This document shows, piece by piece, positions 1-9,099 of a stretch of 64,000 bases of DNA. The stretch comes from Citrobacter enshiensis (lineage in GTDB: Bacteria > Pseudomonadota > Gammaproteobacteria > Enterobacterales > Enterobacteriaceae): assembly GCF_029338175.1 (NCBI RefSeq), contig NZ_CP119862.1, forward strand, positions 2,480,001 through 2,544,000, given 5' to 3'. The position numbers and the translations under genes are program-made. How positions within the stretch are numbered: position 1 is the stretch's first letter; the number at the start of each line of letters is the position of its first letter. The notes under the pieces are model-generated. The model ran no database searches. It worked only from the letters and a program-made list of their open reading frames with translations, and was not told the DNA's origin.

Positions 1-356
1 TAGATCTCAGAAAAACGCTCACAGGCAGCACCAACCGTTGGGGTATAGATGACCGGCATCATCTCATCGAGATGGTTATGCACCAGTCGGTAGAACAGGG
101 TTTCGTTGGTATCCTGAATGTTGCGCAGGTAAATGTGTTTGTCGATTTCAGCTTTGAATCCCTGATACTGGATCCAGGCGCGTTCGGCCTGTTCTTCAAT
201 CGTTTCGACGACTTCCGGTAGTAACCCCAGCAGGTTGAAGTTACGACGCTCTTCCGCACTGAATGCGCTGCCTTTGTTCAGGAGAGGAAATTCAAGCAGT
301 ACAGGGCCAGCGTAGGGGATGTAAAGGGAACGCGGTTTCTTGGTTTTGATGTCCAT
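1..356 (-). CDS. maeA: NAD-dependent malic enzyme, N-terminal part (cut by window start)
   Basis: Malic enzyme oxidatively decarboxylates malate to pyruvate with NAD in the cytoplasm. Only the first 118 codons lie in the window and the gene runs off the left edge. The protein begins [20 protein letters not shown] and continues through the family segment [17 protein letters not shown] to [16 protein letters not shown], nearly identical to what I recall of E. coli MaeA (SfcA). The ATG at 356 is placed by that identity. The neighbour sra is in the same orientation, as in E. coli. Confidence 0.95.
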   Translation of the reverse strand, partial: MDIKTKKPRSLYIPYAGPVLLEFPLLNKGSAFSAEERRNFNLLGLLPEVVETIEEQAERAWIQYQGFKAEIDKHIYLRNIQDTNETLFYRLVHNHLDEMMPVIYTPTVGAACERFSEI

Positions 357-479
357 GTCACTCACTCTTTTTTGAATTACCGACCCTGGCATTGTCGTTT
401 ATCTTCATATGTTGCCTTGCCGCCAGGGAATCGGGCACAGATTATAAAGCATTGTGTATAGGTAGAGGGGTTTTATAAG

Positions 480-510
480 CAAAAACACCATTGCGGTGGC
501 AATGGTGTTT
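480..510 (-). terminator. rho-independent terminator of sra
   Basis: A stem with 10-bp arms (ACACCATTGC and its complement) and a 4-nt loop lies just beyond the sra stop. On the minus strand it is followed by a short T-run. Confidence 0.75.
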
Positions 511-535
511 GTCGTCATATCAACACAGGCGGGGA

Positions 536-676
536 CTAGTTGCTGTCAGCGCGGCGTTTTCTTCCGGTTGGATTGTTGACCACGCTGGTTTTGTCGCCTT
601 CGGTCACGGTTTTACGTTGGTTGGAGATTTTGTGGTCCTGTCCAAGAATATGACGGGCCTGACGGTTCGATTTCAT
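536..676 (-). CDS. sra: Stationary-phase ribosome-associated protein Sra (RpsV, S22)
   Basis: A 46-residue, very basic protein that starts [20 protein letters not shown] and ends RKRRADSN. It matches E. coli Sra (formerly ribosomal protein S22), which binds the 30S subunit mainly in stationary phase. It is too short for ordinary ORF cut-offs and was read directly from the minus strand. A good ribosome-binding site (AAGGAG) lies 6 to 7 nt before the ATG. In E. coli, bdm lies between sra and osmC; here the 227-nt gap has no bdm-like reading frame. Confidence 0.95.
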   Translation of the reverse strand: MKSNRQARHILGQDHKISNQRKTVTEGDKTSVVNNPTGRKRRADSN

Positions 677-864
677 TCTAACTCCTTAATCCTGTTAATG
701 GTTTCAAGGATGAGTCCGCGCGATGTCGGACGAAATACAACCCCATAGAAAGCCGCTCTCAGCGAAAACGGCTTACTGGATGGTCGACCATTTTATCTGA
801 AAGGTCAATGTTTAAGCGGTAATTCAGAACGTTCTCTTATCTATCCGGTTTGCGTACAGGCGTC

Positions 865-872
865 CTATACTT
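865..872 (+). promoter_or_regulatory. probable sigma-S type -10 element of osmC
   Basis: CTATACTT lies about 32 nt before the osmC ATG and fits the sigma-S-preferred -10 consensus. Osmotic and stationary-phase (RpoS) control of osmC is well known in E. coli. The assignment rests on that knowledge and on position. Confidence 0.5.
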
Positions 873-903
873 GTTATCCCGACGACAATTAAGGAGAGTA
901 GCA

Positions 904-1341
904 ATGACGATCCATAAGAAAGGTCAGGCACACTGGGAAGGCGACATTAAACGCGGAAAAGGCACCGTTTCAACCGAAAGCGGCGTGCTGAACCAGCAGC
1001 CTTACGGGTTTAACACGCGCTTTGAAGGCGTCAAAGGCACCAACCCGGAAGAGCTGATTGGCGCCGCGCATGCGGCCTGTTTCTCGATGGCGCTTTCGTT
1101 GATGCTGGGAGAGGCCGGATTTACGCCAACCTCAATCGATACCACGGCAGATGTCTCACTGGATAAAGTGGATGCCGGTTTTGCGATCACCAAAATTGCG
1201 CTGAACAGCGTGGTGGTGGTGCCCGGTATTGATGCGTCGACCTTTGACGGGATTATCCAGAAAGCGAAAGCCGGGTGCCCGGTATCTCAGGTATTGAAGG
1301 CAGAAATTACCCTTGATTATCAGTTACAGTTAACACCGTAA
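904..1341 (+). CDS. osmC: Osmotically inducible peroxiredoxin OsmC
   Basis: OsmC is a cytoplasmic thiol peroxidase that reduces organic hydroperoxides. The 145-residue protein MTIHKKGQAHWEGDIKRGKG keeps both redox cysteines, in HAACFSMA (about residue 59) and AGCPVSQ (about residue 125), and follows E. coli OsmC along its whole length. The C-terminus reads LQLTP and is two residues longer than the K-12 protein. An upstream in-frame ATG at 850 is rejected because AAGGAGAG sits just before 904 and MTIHKK is the known N-terminus. Confidence 0.96.
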   Translation: MTIHKKGQAHWEGDIKRGKGTVSTESGVLNQQPYGFNTRFEGVKGTNPEELIGAAHAACFSMALSLMLGEAGFTPTSIDTTADVSLDKVDAGFAITKIALNSVVVVPGIDASTFDGIIQKAKAGCPVSQVLKAEITLDYQLQLTP

Positions 1342-1357
1342 CTGACCCTGTTGCGCT

Positions 1358-1385
1358 TACCGGCCTGCGATCGCGCAGGCCGGTA
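1358..1385. terminator. perfect 12-bp-arm hairpin between osmC and the convergent dehydrogenase gene
   Basis: TACCGGCCTGCG, a 4-nt loop, and the exact reverse complement. It lies between two convergent stop codons, so it could terminate both transcripts. No strong T-run follows on either side. Confidence 0.55.
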
Positions 1386-1398
1386 AAGGTAACAAGAT

Positions 1399-2169
1399 TT
1401 ACTGCGCGACCCAGCCGCCATCCATATTCCACGCCACGCCGCGCACCTGAGCTGCCCCTTCGGAACATAAAAAGAGCGTCAGCTCGCCAAGCTGTTCTGG
1501 GGTGACAAACTCACGGGAAGGCTGTTTTTCCGCGAGCAGCGCATCGCGGGCGCTTTCCGGCGCTGCGCCGTCGGCAATCCGTTTGTCGATTTGCTGCTGT
1601 ACCAGTGGCGTCAACACCCAGCCAGGGCAGAGGGCGTTACAGGTCACGCCGCTTTGCGCTGTTTCCAGCGCGGTGGTTTTGGTCAGTCCCACCACCCCGT
1701 GTTTTGCCGCCACATAGGCGGATTTCTCTTTCGAGGCGACCAGCCCATGTACCGAGGCAATATTGATGATGCGTCCCCAGTTACGCTCGCGCATCCCCGG
1801 CAGCGCCAGTCGCGTGGTGTGGAACACGGACGAGAGGTTAATCGCAATGATGGCGTTCCATTTTTCCACCGGAAAGGTCTCAACCGGGGAAACATGCTGG
1901 ATCCCGGCATTGTTGATGAGAATATCCACGCCGCCAAACTCGCTTTGCGCGTAGCGCATCATGTCGACGATTTGTGTTTCATCACTGAGATCGGCGCCAT
2001 GATAGCCCGGCGTGGTGCCGTATTGCGCCACGCGATCTTTTGCCGCCTCAATATCGCCAAAACCATTAAGAATAATGTTAGCGCCTGCTTTGGCGAGCAC
2101 CTGCGCAATCCCCAATCCAATACCGCTGGTGGAACCGGTAACCAGAGCGGTTTTACCGTGTAAATTCAT
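1399..2169 (-). CDS. bdhA: 3-hydroxybutyrate dehydrogenase (short-chain dehydrogenase family)
   Basis: Predicted to oxidise D-3-hydroxybutyrate to acetoacetate with NAD in the cytosol. The 256-residue protein has the SDR cofactor motif TGSTSGIG near residue 12, NNAG near residue 86, and the catalytic Ser-Tyr-Lys set in NIASVHG and SAYVAAKHG. The text after it (VVGLTKTTALETAQSGVTCN) and the length are typical of BdhA. Of two adjacent ATGs, 2169 has the better spacing from GAGGAG; 2172 is possible. It is the last gene of a six-gene minus-strand operon carrying a permease, thiolase and CoA-transferase, which supports a ketone-body role. Other SDR substrates cannot be excluded from sequence alone. 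Confidence 0.85.
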   Translation of the reverse strand: MNLHGKTALVTGSTSGIGLGIAQVLAKAGANIILNGFGDIEAAKDRVAQYGTTPGYHGADLSDETQIVDMMRYAQSEFGGVDILINNAGIQHVSPVETFPVEKWNAIIAINLSSVFHTTRLALPGMRERNWGRIINIASVHGLVASKEKSAYVAAKHGVVGLTKTTALETAQSGVTCNALCPGWVLTPLVQQQIDKRIADGAAPESARDALLAEKQPSREFVTPEQLGELTLFLCSEGAAQVRGVAWNMDGGWVAQ

Positions 2170-2180
2170 CATGATTCTCC

Positions 2181-3572
2181 TCAGACAATGCCGGTGGCGT
2201 AAAAGACGCCGATAACAAACAGAACGGCCAGACTTTTAATCACGGTGATGGCAAAAATCCCGCCGTAAGCCTGACGATGACTCAATCCGGTGATCGCCAG
2301 CAGCGTAATCACCGCCCCGTTGTGCGGCAGCGTGTCCATACCGCCACTGGCCATTGAGGCCACGCGGTGTAGCACTTCCAGCGGAATGTTCGCCGCGTTC
2401 GCCGCCGCAATAAAGGTGTCGGACATCGCCGCAAGGGCAATACTCATCCCACCCGATGCCGAGCCGGTGATCCCGGCAAGCGTGGTGACGCTAATGGCTT
2501 CGTTGAGTAGCGGATCAGGAATGGCCGCCAGCGCTTTCGACAACACCAGAAAACCTGGCAGGGCGGCGATAACAGCACCGAAACCGTATTCTGATGCCGT
2601 ATTCATTGCCGCCAGAATGGCGCCGCCAACCGCGGTTTTACTGCCTTCCGCCATGCGGCCATGAATATTGCGATAACCGAACACCACCACCAGGATGATC
2701 CCGGAAATCAGCGCCGCCTCAACGGCCCAAATCGCGGTGATTTTGCCCACTTCGGTGGTAATCGGTTTGGCAAGGCCAGGAAGTTCCAGCTGATGCGTCG
2801 CACCGTACCACTTCGGGATCCAGCGGGTAAACAACAGGTTAAACACCCCCACCAGAATCAGTGGCGAAATCGCAATGATCGGGTTCGGCAGATTAATATT
2901 ATCCGGCGTTTCCGGCTCATTGAGCAGATTGCTACCGTACCCTTCGTTTTTCGCCTGCGCTTTGCGACGCTGGCGTTCCAGATAAAAAAGCCCGACGCAG
3001 ATGATAAACAGCGAGCCAATTAATCCGAGCCAGGGCGCCGCCCAGGCATTGGTACCAAAAAAGCTGGTCGGGATGATGTTCTGGATCTGCGGCGTTCCCG
3101 GCAGGGCATCCATGGTGAAGGAAAACGCCCCCAGCGCCACCGTTGCCGGGATCAGCCGTTTAGGAATATTGCTTTGTCTGAACAGTTCCGCCGCGAACGG
3201 ATACACCGCAAACGCCACCACAAACAGCGACACCCCGCCGTAGGTCAGCAGCGCACAGACCAGCACAATCACCGGAATGGCATGCCGCCGCCCCAGGATA
3301 TTGATTGCCGCGGCGACAATCGAGCGGGAAAAACCGGACAGTTCGATCAACTTGCCAAACACGGCGCCCAGTAAGAAGACGGGGAAGTAGAGTTTTACAA
3401 AGCCGACCATTTTCTCCATGAATAAACCGGTAAAGGTCGGGCCAACGGCGCTCGGATCCGTCAACAGAACAGCGCCTAATGCCGCGATGGGGGCAAACAG
3501 GATGACGCTGTATCCACGATAGGCTGCCAGCATTAGCAGGCCCAACGCGGCCAGGGCGATTAACACACTCAT
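2181..3572 (-). CDS. GntP-family permease, probable 3-hydroxybutyrate transporter
   Basis: A 463-residue integral membrane protein with about 12 hydrophobic segments. GntP-type landmarks include LTYGGVSLFVVAFAVYPFA (about 110-130), FTMDALPGTPQIQN and MASGGMDTLPHNGAVITLL near the C-terminus. The family takes up gluconate and other small hydroxy-acids by proton symport. Members next to bdhA are usually assigned to D-3-hydroxybutyrate, which fits here but is inferred from context. The start is the ATG at 3572, 8 nt after GAGGAG; an in-frame TTG one codon upstream is rejected. It lies 11 nt upstream of bdhA. Confidence 0.85.
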   Translation of the reverse strand: MSVLIALAALGLLMLAAYRGYSVILFAPIAALGAVLLTDPSAVGPTFTGLFMEKMVGFVKLYFPVFLLGAVFGKLIELSGFSRSIVAAAINILGRRHAIPVIVLVCALLTYGGVSLFVVAFAVYPFAAELFRQSNIPKRLIPATVALGAFSFTMDALPGTPQIQNIIPTSFFGTNAWAAPWLGLIGSLFIICVGLFYLERQRRKAQAKNEGYGSNLLNEPETPDNINLPNPIIAISPLILVGVFNLLFTRWIPKWYGATHQLELPGLAKPITTEVGKITAIWAVEAALISGIILVVVFGYRNIHGRMAEGSKTAVGGAILAAMNTASEYGFGAVIAALPGFLVLSKALAAIPDPLLNEAISVTTLAGITGSASGGMSIALAAMSDTFIAAANAANIPLEVLHRVASMASGGMDTLPHNGAVITLLAITGLSHRQAYGGIFAITVIKSLAVLFVIGVFYATGIV

Positions 3573-3618
3573 CAAGACTCCTCAATATCATTGTTATAGT
3601 GGGGTACAGAAAGAGAAG

Positions 3619-4542
3619 TTACGGCTTTAAGGCAAAGCGCAGTTGATGTTCCCGACGCTGTTGGATGTACTCCTTACGGGCGTCATCCCAGCGATAAAAT
3701 CCCTGACCGCTGCGTAAACCCGTCTCACCACGCGCCACTTTTTCCGTGACCAGCGACAGCATGTCGCTGCCGGTTGCCAGTTCAGGCAGCAGATGCCGAC
3801 AGATATCCTGCACCGTTGAAAGACCGGTCATGTCTGCGGCTTCGAGCGGTCCCACCATGGCGTAACGGCGACCTAACGACGCGCGCATCACCTGATCAAC
3901 CACCTCGGCGCTGGCGATCCCGCTTTTCACGATATGCAGTGCTTCACGTAACAGGGCGAATTGCAGACGATTACCGACAAACCCAGGCGCGGCGCGATCG
4001 AGCACCACCGCTTCCAGCTGCATGTCAAGCAGGAGATGTTGTAGCCAGCCCGTCAGCTCAGGCCGGGTGGCGGTGCCGGGCACAATTTCGACCAACGGGA
4101 TAAAGTGGGGTGGATGCCAGAAATGGGCAATCAGCAAGCGCTCAGGGTGCTTCAGCGGCGCGGCCAGCGCGTCCGGCGGCAGCCCGCTGGTATTACTGGC
4201 GATCACCGTGTCGGGACCAATGCACGCTTCCAGCTGTGCATACAGCGCATGTTTAAGCTCAAGGCGTTCAGGGATGGCTTCTACCAGAACCTGCGAGGAG
4301 GCGACATCCTGCAGCGTGGTGGTGCCTTTCAGTCGGCGAATCACCGCCGTTTTATTCTCGGGCGAAAACTGCCCGGTGGCGATCAGCTCATCAAGAATTG
4401 ATCCTGCAACGGCGCTAATTTCGGCAATTCTGGCGCTATCGGTATCAAACAGCCAGACTTCATGCCCGTAACGGGCAAAGTGGGTGGCAATCCCGACGCC
4501 CATCAATCCCGCCCCGAGGACGGCGAAGTGGTTACTTTGCAT
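3619..4542 (-). CDS. 3-hydroxyacyl-CoA dehydrogenase family protein
   Basis: A 307-residue protein starting [19 protein letters not shown], with the NAD-binding GxGxxG at residues 10-15, the family motif NTSGL, and a C-terminal helical domain ending GQGFYRWDD. Operon position suggests conversion between 3-hydroxybutyryl-CoA and acetoacetyl-CoA. One feature is odd. The usual catalytic block HFFNP is [17 protein letters not shown] here, closer to hydroxyacid or carnitine dehydrogenase-like members, so the substrate may not be a CoA ester. The start at 4542 overlaps the thiolase stop by 11 nt, implying coupled translation; a longer upstream frame is a shadow of the thiolase gene. Confidence 0.8.
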   Translation of the reverse strand: MQSNHFAVLGAGLMGVGIATHFARYGHEVWLFDTDSARIAEISAVAGSILDELIATGQFSPENKTAVIRRLKGTTTLQDVASSQVLVEAIPERLELKHALYAQLEACIGPDTVIASNTSGLPPDALAAPLKHPERLLIAHFWHPPHFIPLVEIVPGTATRPELTGWLQHLLLDMQLEAVVLDRAAPGFVGNRLQFALLREALHIVKSGIASAEVVDQVMRASLGRRYAMVGPLEAADMTGLSTVQDICRHLLPELATGSDMLSLVTEKVARGETGLRSGQGFYRWDDARKEYIQQRREHQLRFALKP

Positions 4543-5737
4543 GATGGGCTCCCGTTGGGCGTTCCACCGCCAGCGCCACGCCCTGGCCGCCGCCGACGCA
4601 CAGCGTCGCCAGCCCTTTGGCAACATCACGGCGCGCCATTTCATGCAGCAGCGTCACCAGAATACGGCAGCCGGATGCGCCGATCGGGTGGCCCAGCGCA
4701 ATGGCGCCGCCGTTGACGTTAACCTTGTCACTGTCCCATTGCAGCGAATCGCCGACCGCCAGCGCCTGGGCGGCAAAGGCTTCATTGGCTTCGATAAGAT
4801 CAACGTCATTAAGCGTCCAGCCCGCACGGGACAAGCACTCGATACTGGCATTCACCGGACCGATACCCATGATTGACGGGTCAACGCCAGAAACCGCATA
4901 ACCGGAGATGCGTGCGAGGACCGGCAGATTCAGTGCTTGCGCTTTACGGGCGCTCATCACCATCACTGCCGCCGCGCCGTCGTTGAGAGAAGAGGCATTT
5001 CCCGCCGTGACGGTGCCGGTTCCCGGGCGAAACGCCGGTTTGAGCTGTGCCAGTTTTTCGGCGGCGGTATCCGGTCTTGGTTGCTCATCGGTAGTGACCA
5101 GACGCGGCGGTTTTTTGCCCTGTGGAACGCTAACCGGAGTGATTTCCGCGACAAAGCGCTCTGATTCCATTGCAGCTGCCGCGTTTTTTTGCGAACGCAG
5201 GGCGAAAGCGTCCTGACGCTCCCGGCTAATGGCGAACTGTTCCGCCAGATTCTCTGCGGTAATGCCCATATGGTAATCGTTGAAGGCGTCCCACAGTCCG
5301 TCATGCAACACGCTGTCTTTCAGACTCGCGTGACCCAGGCGCAGTCCGGCGCGGGCGCCGTCGAGAAAGTAGGGGGCATTACTCATGCTTTCCTGTCCCC
5401 CGGCAATGACGATTTCCGCATCGCCGCAACGAATCGCTTGCGCGGCTTGCTGTACCGTTTTTAGCCCGGATCCGCAGAGCAGATTCACGGTCACGGCAGG
5501 CGTTGTGACGGGTAAACCGGCGTTTAACGCACTTTGCCTTGCGGGGTTTTGTCCGCTGCCGGTGGTGAGTACCTGACCAAAAATCACTTCATCAATCAGT
5601 TCAGGCGAGACGGCGGTTTTCTCCAGCAAGGCCTTAATGACCGCCGCGCCGAGTTCAACAGCGGAAAGGGGCGCCAGCGCGCCATGAAAACTGCCAATCG
5701 GTGTCCGCGTTGCCGCGACAATAACAACGTCCTGCAT
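4532..5737 (-). CDS. Acetyl-CoA C-acetyltransferase (thiolase)
   Basis: A 401-residue AtoB-type thiolase that splits acetoacetyl-CoA with CoA into two acetyl-CoA. The acylated cysteine is C88 in [14 protein letters not shown]. The catalytic [10 protein letters not shown] and CVGGGQG motifs are near the C-terminus, and [10 protein letters not shown] lies at about residue 320. The start [20 protein letters not shown] follows GAGGAGAAC; the upstream in-frame ATG at 5782 lies in the CoA-transferase gene and is rejected. It lies 10 nt downstream of the CoA-transferase beta gene. The symbol atoB would fit, but this is not the E. coli ato locus. Confidence 0.93.
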   Translation of the reverse strand: MQDVVIVAATRTPIGSFHGALAPLSAVELGAAVIKALLEKTAVSPELIDEVIFGQVLTTGSGQNPARQSALNAGLPVTTPAVTVNLLCGSGLKTVQQAAQAIRCGDAEIVIAGGQESMSNAPYFLDGARAGLRLGHASLKDSVLHDGLWDAFNDYHMGITAENLAEQFAISRERQDAFALRSQKNAAAAMESERFVAEITPVSVPQGKKPPRLVTTDEQPRPDTAAEKLAQLKPAFRPGTGTVTAGNASSLNDGAAAVMVMSARKAQALNLPVLARISGYAVSGVDPSIMGIGPVNASIECLSRAGWTLNDVDLIEANEAFAAQALAVGDSLQWDSDKVNVNGGAIALGHPIGASGCRILVTLLHEMARRDVAKGLATLCVGGGQGVALAVERPTGAHHAK

Positions 5738-5747
5738 GATGTTCTCC

Positions 5748-6404
5748 TCAGGCAAAGTGCATTTCAGGAACCCGATCTGCAACGATCAGCTTGCCTGCGG
5801 TTTTCTCAATGATTTCTTCCACGCTGACGCCAGGGGCTCGTTCACGCAGAATGAACGCGCCATCGGCGATGTCGAGTAACGCCAGGTCGGTCAGAACACG
5901 TTTGATACATCCCACGCCGGTCAGCGGCAGGGTGCAGGCGGGCAGTAATTTGGATTCGCCGTTTTTGGAGGCGTGGGTCATGACGACGATGATGTTCTCG
6001 GCGCCGGCAACCAAATCCATTGCGCCGCCCATCCCTTTCACCATCTTGCCGGGGATCATCCACGAGGCGATGCTGCCGTTGACGTCGACCTCAAACGCGC
6101 CGAGCACCGTCAGATCGACGTGACCGCCACGGATCATGGCGAACGATTGCGCAGAATCGAAAATGGCTGCCCCTTTGCGGGCCGTTACGGTCTGCTTCCC
6201 GGCATTGATCATGTCGGCGTCGAGTTCCCTTTCGGTCGGAAATGCCCCCATGCCCAGCAAACCGTTTTCTGACTGCAGCATCACGTCCATTCCGTCGGGA
6301 ATATAGTTCGCGACCAGCGTAGGAATGCCAATCCCCAGATTGACGTAGTAGCCGTCGCGCAGTTCGCGGGCGACACGCATCGCCATTTGTTCACGCGTTA
6401 ACAT
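5748..6404 (-). CDS. 3-oxoacid CoA-transferase, beta subunit (AtoA/ScoB type)
   Basis: A 218-residue subunit B of a succinyl-CoA:3-ketoacid or acetyl-CoA:acetoacetate CoA-transferase, which activates acetoacetate to acetoacetyl-CoA. The catalytic glutamate is E46 in QSENGLLG. The segments [13 protein letters not shown] and [15 protein letters not shown] are typical of the family. It follows the alpha gene after 2 nt, so the two subunits are surely co-translated. The start follows GGAGTCTGACC. Whether succinyl-CoA or acetyl-CoA donates the CoA cannot be decided from sequence. Confidence 0.92.
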   Translation of the reverse strand: MLTREQMAMRVARELRDGYYVNLGIGIPTLVANYIPDGMDVMLQSENGLLGMGAFPTERELDADMINAGKQTVTARKGAAIFDSAQSFAMIRGGHVDLTVLGAFEVDVNGSIASWMIPGKMVKGMGGAMDLVAGAENIIVVMTHASKNGESKLLPACTLPLTGVGCIKRVLTDLALLDIADGAFILRERAPGVSVEEIIEKTAGKLIVADRVPEMHFA

Positions 6405-6406
6405 GG

Positions 6407-7114
6407 TCAGACTCCTTGGGCTCGCAGGGTGCGTTGCTCGATACGTTTTTCGAAATGCCCCTGGATAATGCGGTTGACGAAAATACCGGGGGTATGGATG
6501 GCGGCGGGATCAAGCTCGCCGGGAGGGACAATCTCTTCAACTTCCACCACCGTGATTCGCCCGGCGGCGGCCATTAAGGGATTGAAGTTTTGCGCGGTAT
6601 GGCGGTAAATCACGTTCCCGTACCAGTCGGCTTTCCAGCCTTTAACCAACGCGAAATCACCGGTGATCGCCCGTTCCATGATGTAAGGACGACCGTCAAA
6701 TTCACGTACCTCTTTGCCTTCAGCGACGGGCGTACCGTAGCCGGTAGCGGTAAAGAAGGCGGGAATGCCCGCGCCGCCAGCACGCAATTGCTCTGCCAGT
6801 GTTCCCTGCGGTGTCAGTACAGCATCCAGCTCGCCGCTCAATACCTGTTTTTCGAACAGCGCATTTTCGCCGACATACGAGGCAACGACTTTGCGTACCT
6901 GGCGGTTGTCCAGCAGGATGCCAAGCCCAAAACCGTCCACGCCGCAGTTATTCGACACCACCGTTAACCCCTGAACACCCCGGCGGCGAACTTCCTCGAT
7001 CAGGTTCTCCGGAATGCCGCATAAACCAAACCCGCCCGCCAGCAGCGTCATGTTGTCGGTCAGTCCTTCCAGTGCCTCTTTATAGGTGGCAACCCGTTTA
7101 TCCAGTCCAGCCAT
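6407..7114 (-). CDS. 3-oxoacid CoA-transferase, alpha subunit (AtoD/ScoA type)
   Basis: A 235-residue subunit A that starts [20 protein letters not shown]. It carries the CoA-transferase family I pattern [20 protein letters not shown] near residue 30 and [14 protein letters not shown] near residue 55, and ends with the common tail [11 protein letters not shown]. The start at 7114 is preceded by AGGAGG with 8 to 9 nt spacing; the longer frame from 7192 adds sequence from the intergenic region and is rejected. It is the first gene of the operon, divergent from the LysR gene across 142 nt that must hold both promoters. Confidence 0.92.
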   Translation of the reverse strand: MAGLDKRVATYKEALEGLTDNMTLLAGGFGLCGIPENLIEEVRRRGVQGLTVVSNNCGVDGFGLGILLDNRQVRKVVASYVGENALFEKQVLSGELDAVLTPQGTLAEQLRAGGAGIPAFFTATGYGTPVAEGKEVREFDGRPYIMERAITGDFALVKGWKADWYGNVIYRHTAQNFNPLMAAAGRITVVEVEEIVPPGELDPAAIHTPGIFVNRIIQGHFEKRIEQRTLRAQGV

Positions 7115-7256
7115 ACACTTGCCCCTCCTGTTAACCTTGCCGACATCATTAGGGGCGAAAAATGATTTGTTAATTTTAAATTTGTGACTCACTCATTTGG
7201 TTTTTTTATCAATTTAATGTTAATTAAACGTATTCAATAGGTTAAAGAGAAGAAAA

Positions 7257-8147
7257 ATGAGAATGAGCATCAAACAGTTACGCGCGTTTTTAGCGGTAGC
7301 TCACACTCTTAATTTTGCTCATGCCAGTGACCGGCTGAATATGTCGCAACCCGCACTGAGTCTGGCCATTAAAGGGCTGGAAGAGGCGCTTGGCGGGGCG
7401 CTCCTGTTGCGAACGACCCGTAAAGTCACGCTAACCCAGGAAGGGGAAACGTTTCTGACGATGGCGCGACAGCTGCTCGCCGACTGGGAAAACACCGAAG
7501 AGGCGATGCGCCAGCGGTTTACCTTACAACGCGGAAAAGTCTCCGTTGCCGCCATGCCGTCCTTTGCCGCCAATGTGTTACCGCCGGTACTGAAAACCTT
7601 TCGCGATCACTATTCCGGGATCAATGTCACCGTCCACGATGTGATTAATGAACAGGTGATTGAGATGGTCAGTGAAGGGCGGGTGGAGATGGGCATTGCG
7701 TTTGAACCGGAGTTTTCCGGGCACCTCCATTTTACGCCGCTGGGGATGGATCGCTTTATCGCCATTGTTCCACCTGACAGTAAACTGGCCGCGCGTGAAC
7801 GCATTTGCTGGCGAGAACTGCTGAGTCTGGATTTCATTGCATTACAGCGTCCCTCGGCGGTTCGCCTGATGCTGGAAGAGAAGCTGGCGCAAAGCGGTCG
7901 GCCGCTGGAAGTGGCGCTCGAAAGTCACCAACTGGTGACTATCGGGCGTCTGGTGGCGAACGGATTAGGCGGCAGCGCGGTACCGGCGTTATGCCGCACC
8001 CAAATGACTGAACTGGGCGCGACCTGTCTGGATCTCGACGGGCCGGTGATCGAGCGCCGGGTTGGGGTGCTGTGCGCGGCGCATCGAAAACTGTCAACGG
8101 CGGCCCAGGCGCTGATGGAAACCCTGAAAAAGGCCTACAACGCCTGA
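7257..8147 (+). CDS. LysR-family regulator of the 3-hydroxybutyrate operon
   Basis: A 296-residue LysR regulator. The N-terminal winged helix (residues 4-62) reads KQLRAFLAVAHTLNFAHASD followed by the recognition helix MSQPALSLAIKGLE. The rest is the periplasmic-binding-like sensor domain. It is divergent from the scoA-like gene, the usual arrangement for a LysR activator of the neighbouring operon, so acetoacetate or 3-hydroxybutyrate is a reasonable guess for the inducer. The 142-nt divergent region is AT-rich with several short inverted repeats, and I cannot name one operator with confidence. Confidence 0.85.
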   Translation: MRMSIKQLRAFLAVAHTLNFAHASDRLNMSQPALSLAIKGLEEALGGALLLRTTRKVTLTQEGETFLTMARQLLADWENTEEAMRQRFTLQRGKVSVAAMPSFAANVLPPVLKTFRDHYSGINVTVHDVINEQVIEMVSEGRVEMGIAFEPEFSGHLHFTPLGMDRFIAIVPPDSKLAARERICWRELLSLDFIALQRPSAVRLMLEEKLAQSGRPLEVALESHQLVTIGRLVANGLGGSAVPALCRTQMTELGATCLDLDGPVIERRVGVLCAAHRKLSTAAQALMETLKKAYNA

Positions 8148-8160
8148 CGCAAACCGGGCA

Positions 8161-9099
8161 TCAACGATCCTCAAGCGCCCGCCAACAGCGCACGTCACGC
8201 CCCGACTCCTGCGGGAGTAACGCCTGCTTTTTCTCGCATCCCTGCGTCGCTAACGGGCAACGGTCGCGAAAAAAACAGCCCTGCGGCAGGGTTCGATTAC
8301 CGGGAAGTTCGGTTTTACGCAATACGAGATCTTCCGCCAGCGGCACGCCTGTTTTCGGTACTGAATCAAGCAACAACCGCGTATAGGGATGCGCGGGCGT
8401 GGTTAATACTTGCCGGGCATCACCCAGTTCAACAATTTGCCCAAGATACATCACCGCGACGCGATCGCTCATGTGCCTGACCACCGAAACGTTATGTGAG
8501 ATCAACACATAGGTCAGGTTTCTGCGGGCCTGGAGAGAAACAAGCAGATTGAGGATTTGCGCCTGTACGGAGATATCCAGCGCCGACGTGGGTTCATCCA
8601 GCACAATCACATCCGGCTCAGAGGAGAGCGCCCGCGCGATAGCAATACGCTGGCGTTGCCCGCCGGAAAACGCATGGGGAAGACGGTCGAGATACTCCGG
8701 ACGAATTCCCACCAACAGCGCCAGCTCTTCCGCCAGCGCACGGCGTTCACGCTCGCTGTTATGCTTTTGGATCCAGACCGGTTCGGTAATGATCCGCCAG
8801 ATCGGCAATCGGGGGTCGAGCGAGGAGAGCGGGTCCTGAAACACCATCTGCATCCCCTTGTTTGATCCACGCCCCCGGGAGCATTGCCCCTGACTGGGTT
8901 TCAGCATCCCCATCAACAGCTGCGCCAGCGTGCTTTTGCCGCAGCCGGACTCTCCGACAATGCCGAGGGTTTCTCCCTCGCGGATCTGCAAATCCAGTCC
9001 GTTCAGGGCGTGAACCCGTTCGGTGACGCGCCCCAGCCAGTTGCTGCGGGCCGGAAAATTGACGTGCACATCCTGTAGCGCCAGTAAAATATCAGACAT
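8161..9099 (-). CDS. ddpF: D-Ala-D-Ala dipeptide ABC transporter ATP-binding protein DdpF
   Basis: A 312-residue ATPase of the Opp/Dpp importer class. Walker A GESGCGKST lies near residue 45, the signature SGGQRQRIAIARAL and Walker B VIVLDEPTSALD follow, and the C-terminal oligopeptide-transport zone with CFFRDRCPLA carries the cysteines of the family Fe-S or zinc motif. It pairs with DdpD to power uptake of D-Ala-D-Ala. The start [15 protein letters not shown] overlaps the ddpD stop by 8 nt; the longer frame from 9180 is a shadow of ddpD. It is the last gene of the ddp operon. Confidence 0.92.
   Translation of the reverse strand: MSDILLALQDVHVNFPARSNWLGRVTERVHALNGLDLQIREGETLGIVGESGCGKSTLAQLLMGMLKPSQGQCSRGRGSNKGMQMVFQDPLSSLDPRLPIWRIITEPVWIQKHNSERERRALAEELALLVGIRPEYLDRLPHAFSGGQRQRIAIARALSSEPDVIVLDEPTSALDISVQAQILNLLVSLQARRNLTYVLISHNVSVVRHMSDRVAVMYLGQIVELGDARQVLTTPAHPYTRLLLDSVPKTGVPLAEDLVLRKTELPGNRTLPQGCFFRDRCPLATQGCEKKQALLPQESGRDVRCWRALEDR

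Noticed and set aside
1591..2163. 190-codon plus-strand frame opposite bdhA
   Set aside because: Antisense shadow of a GC-rich gene with no family signal.
4542..4644. N-terminal extension of the 3-hydroxyacyl-CoA dehydrogenase-like frame (34 codons)
   Set aside because: The residues are a shadow of the thiolase 3' end; MQSNHFAV with its NAD motif is the natural start.
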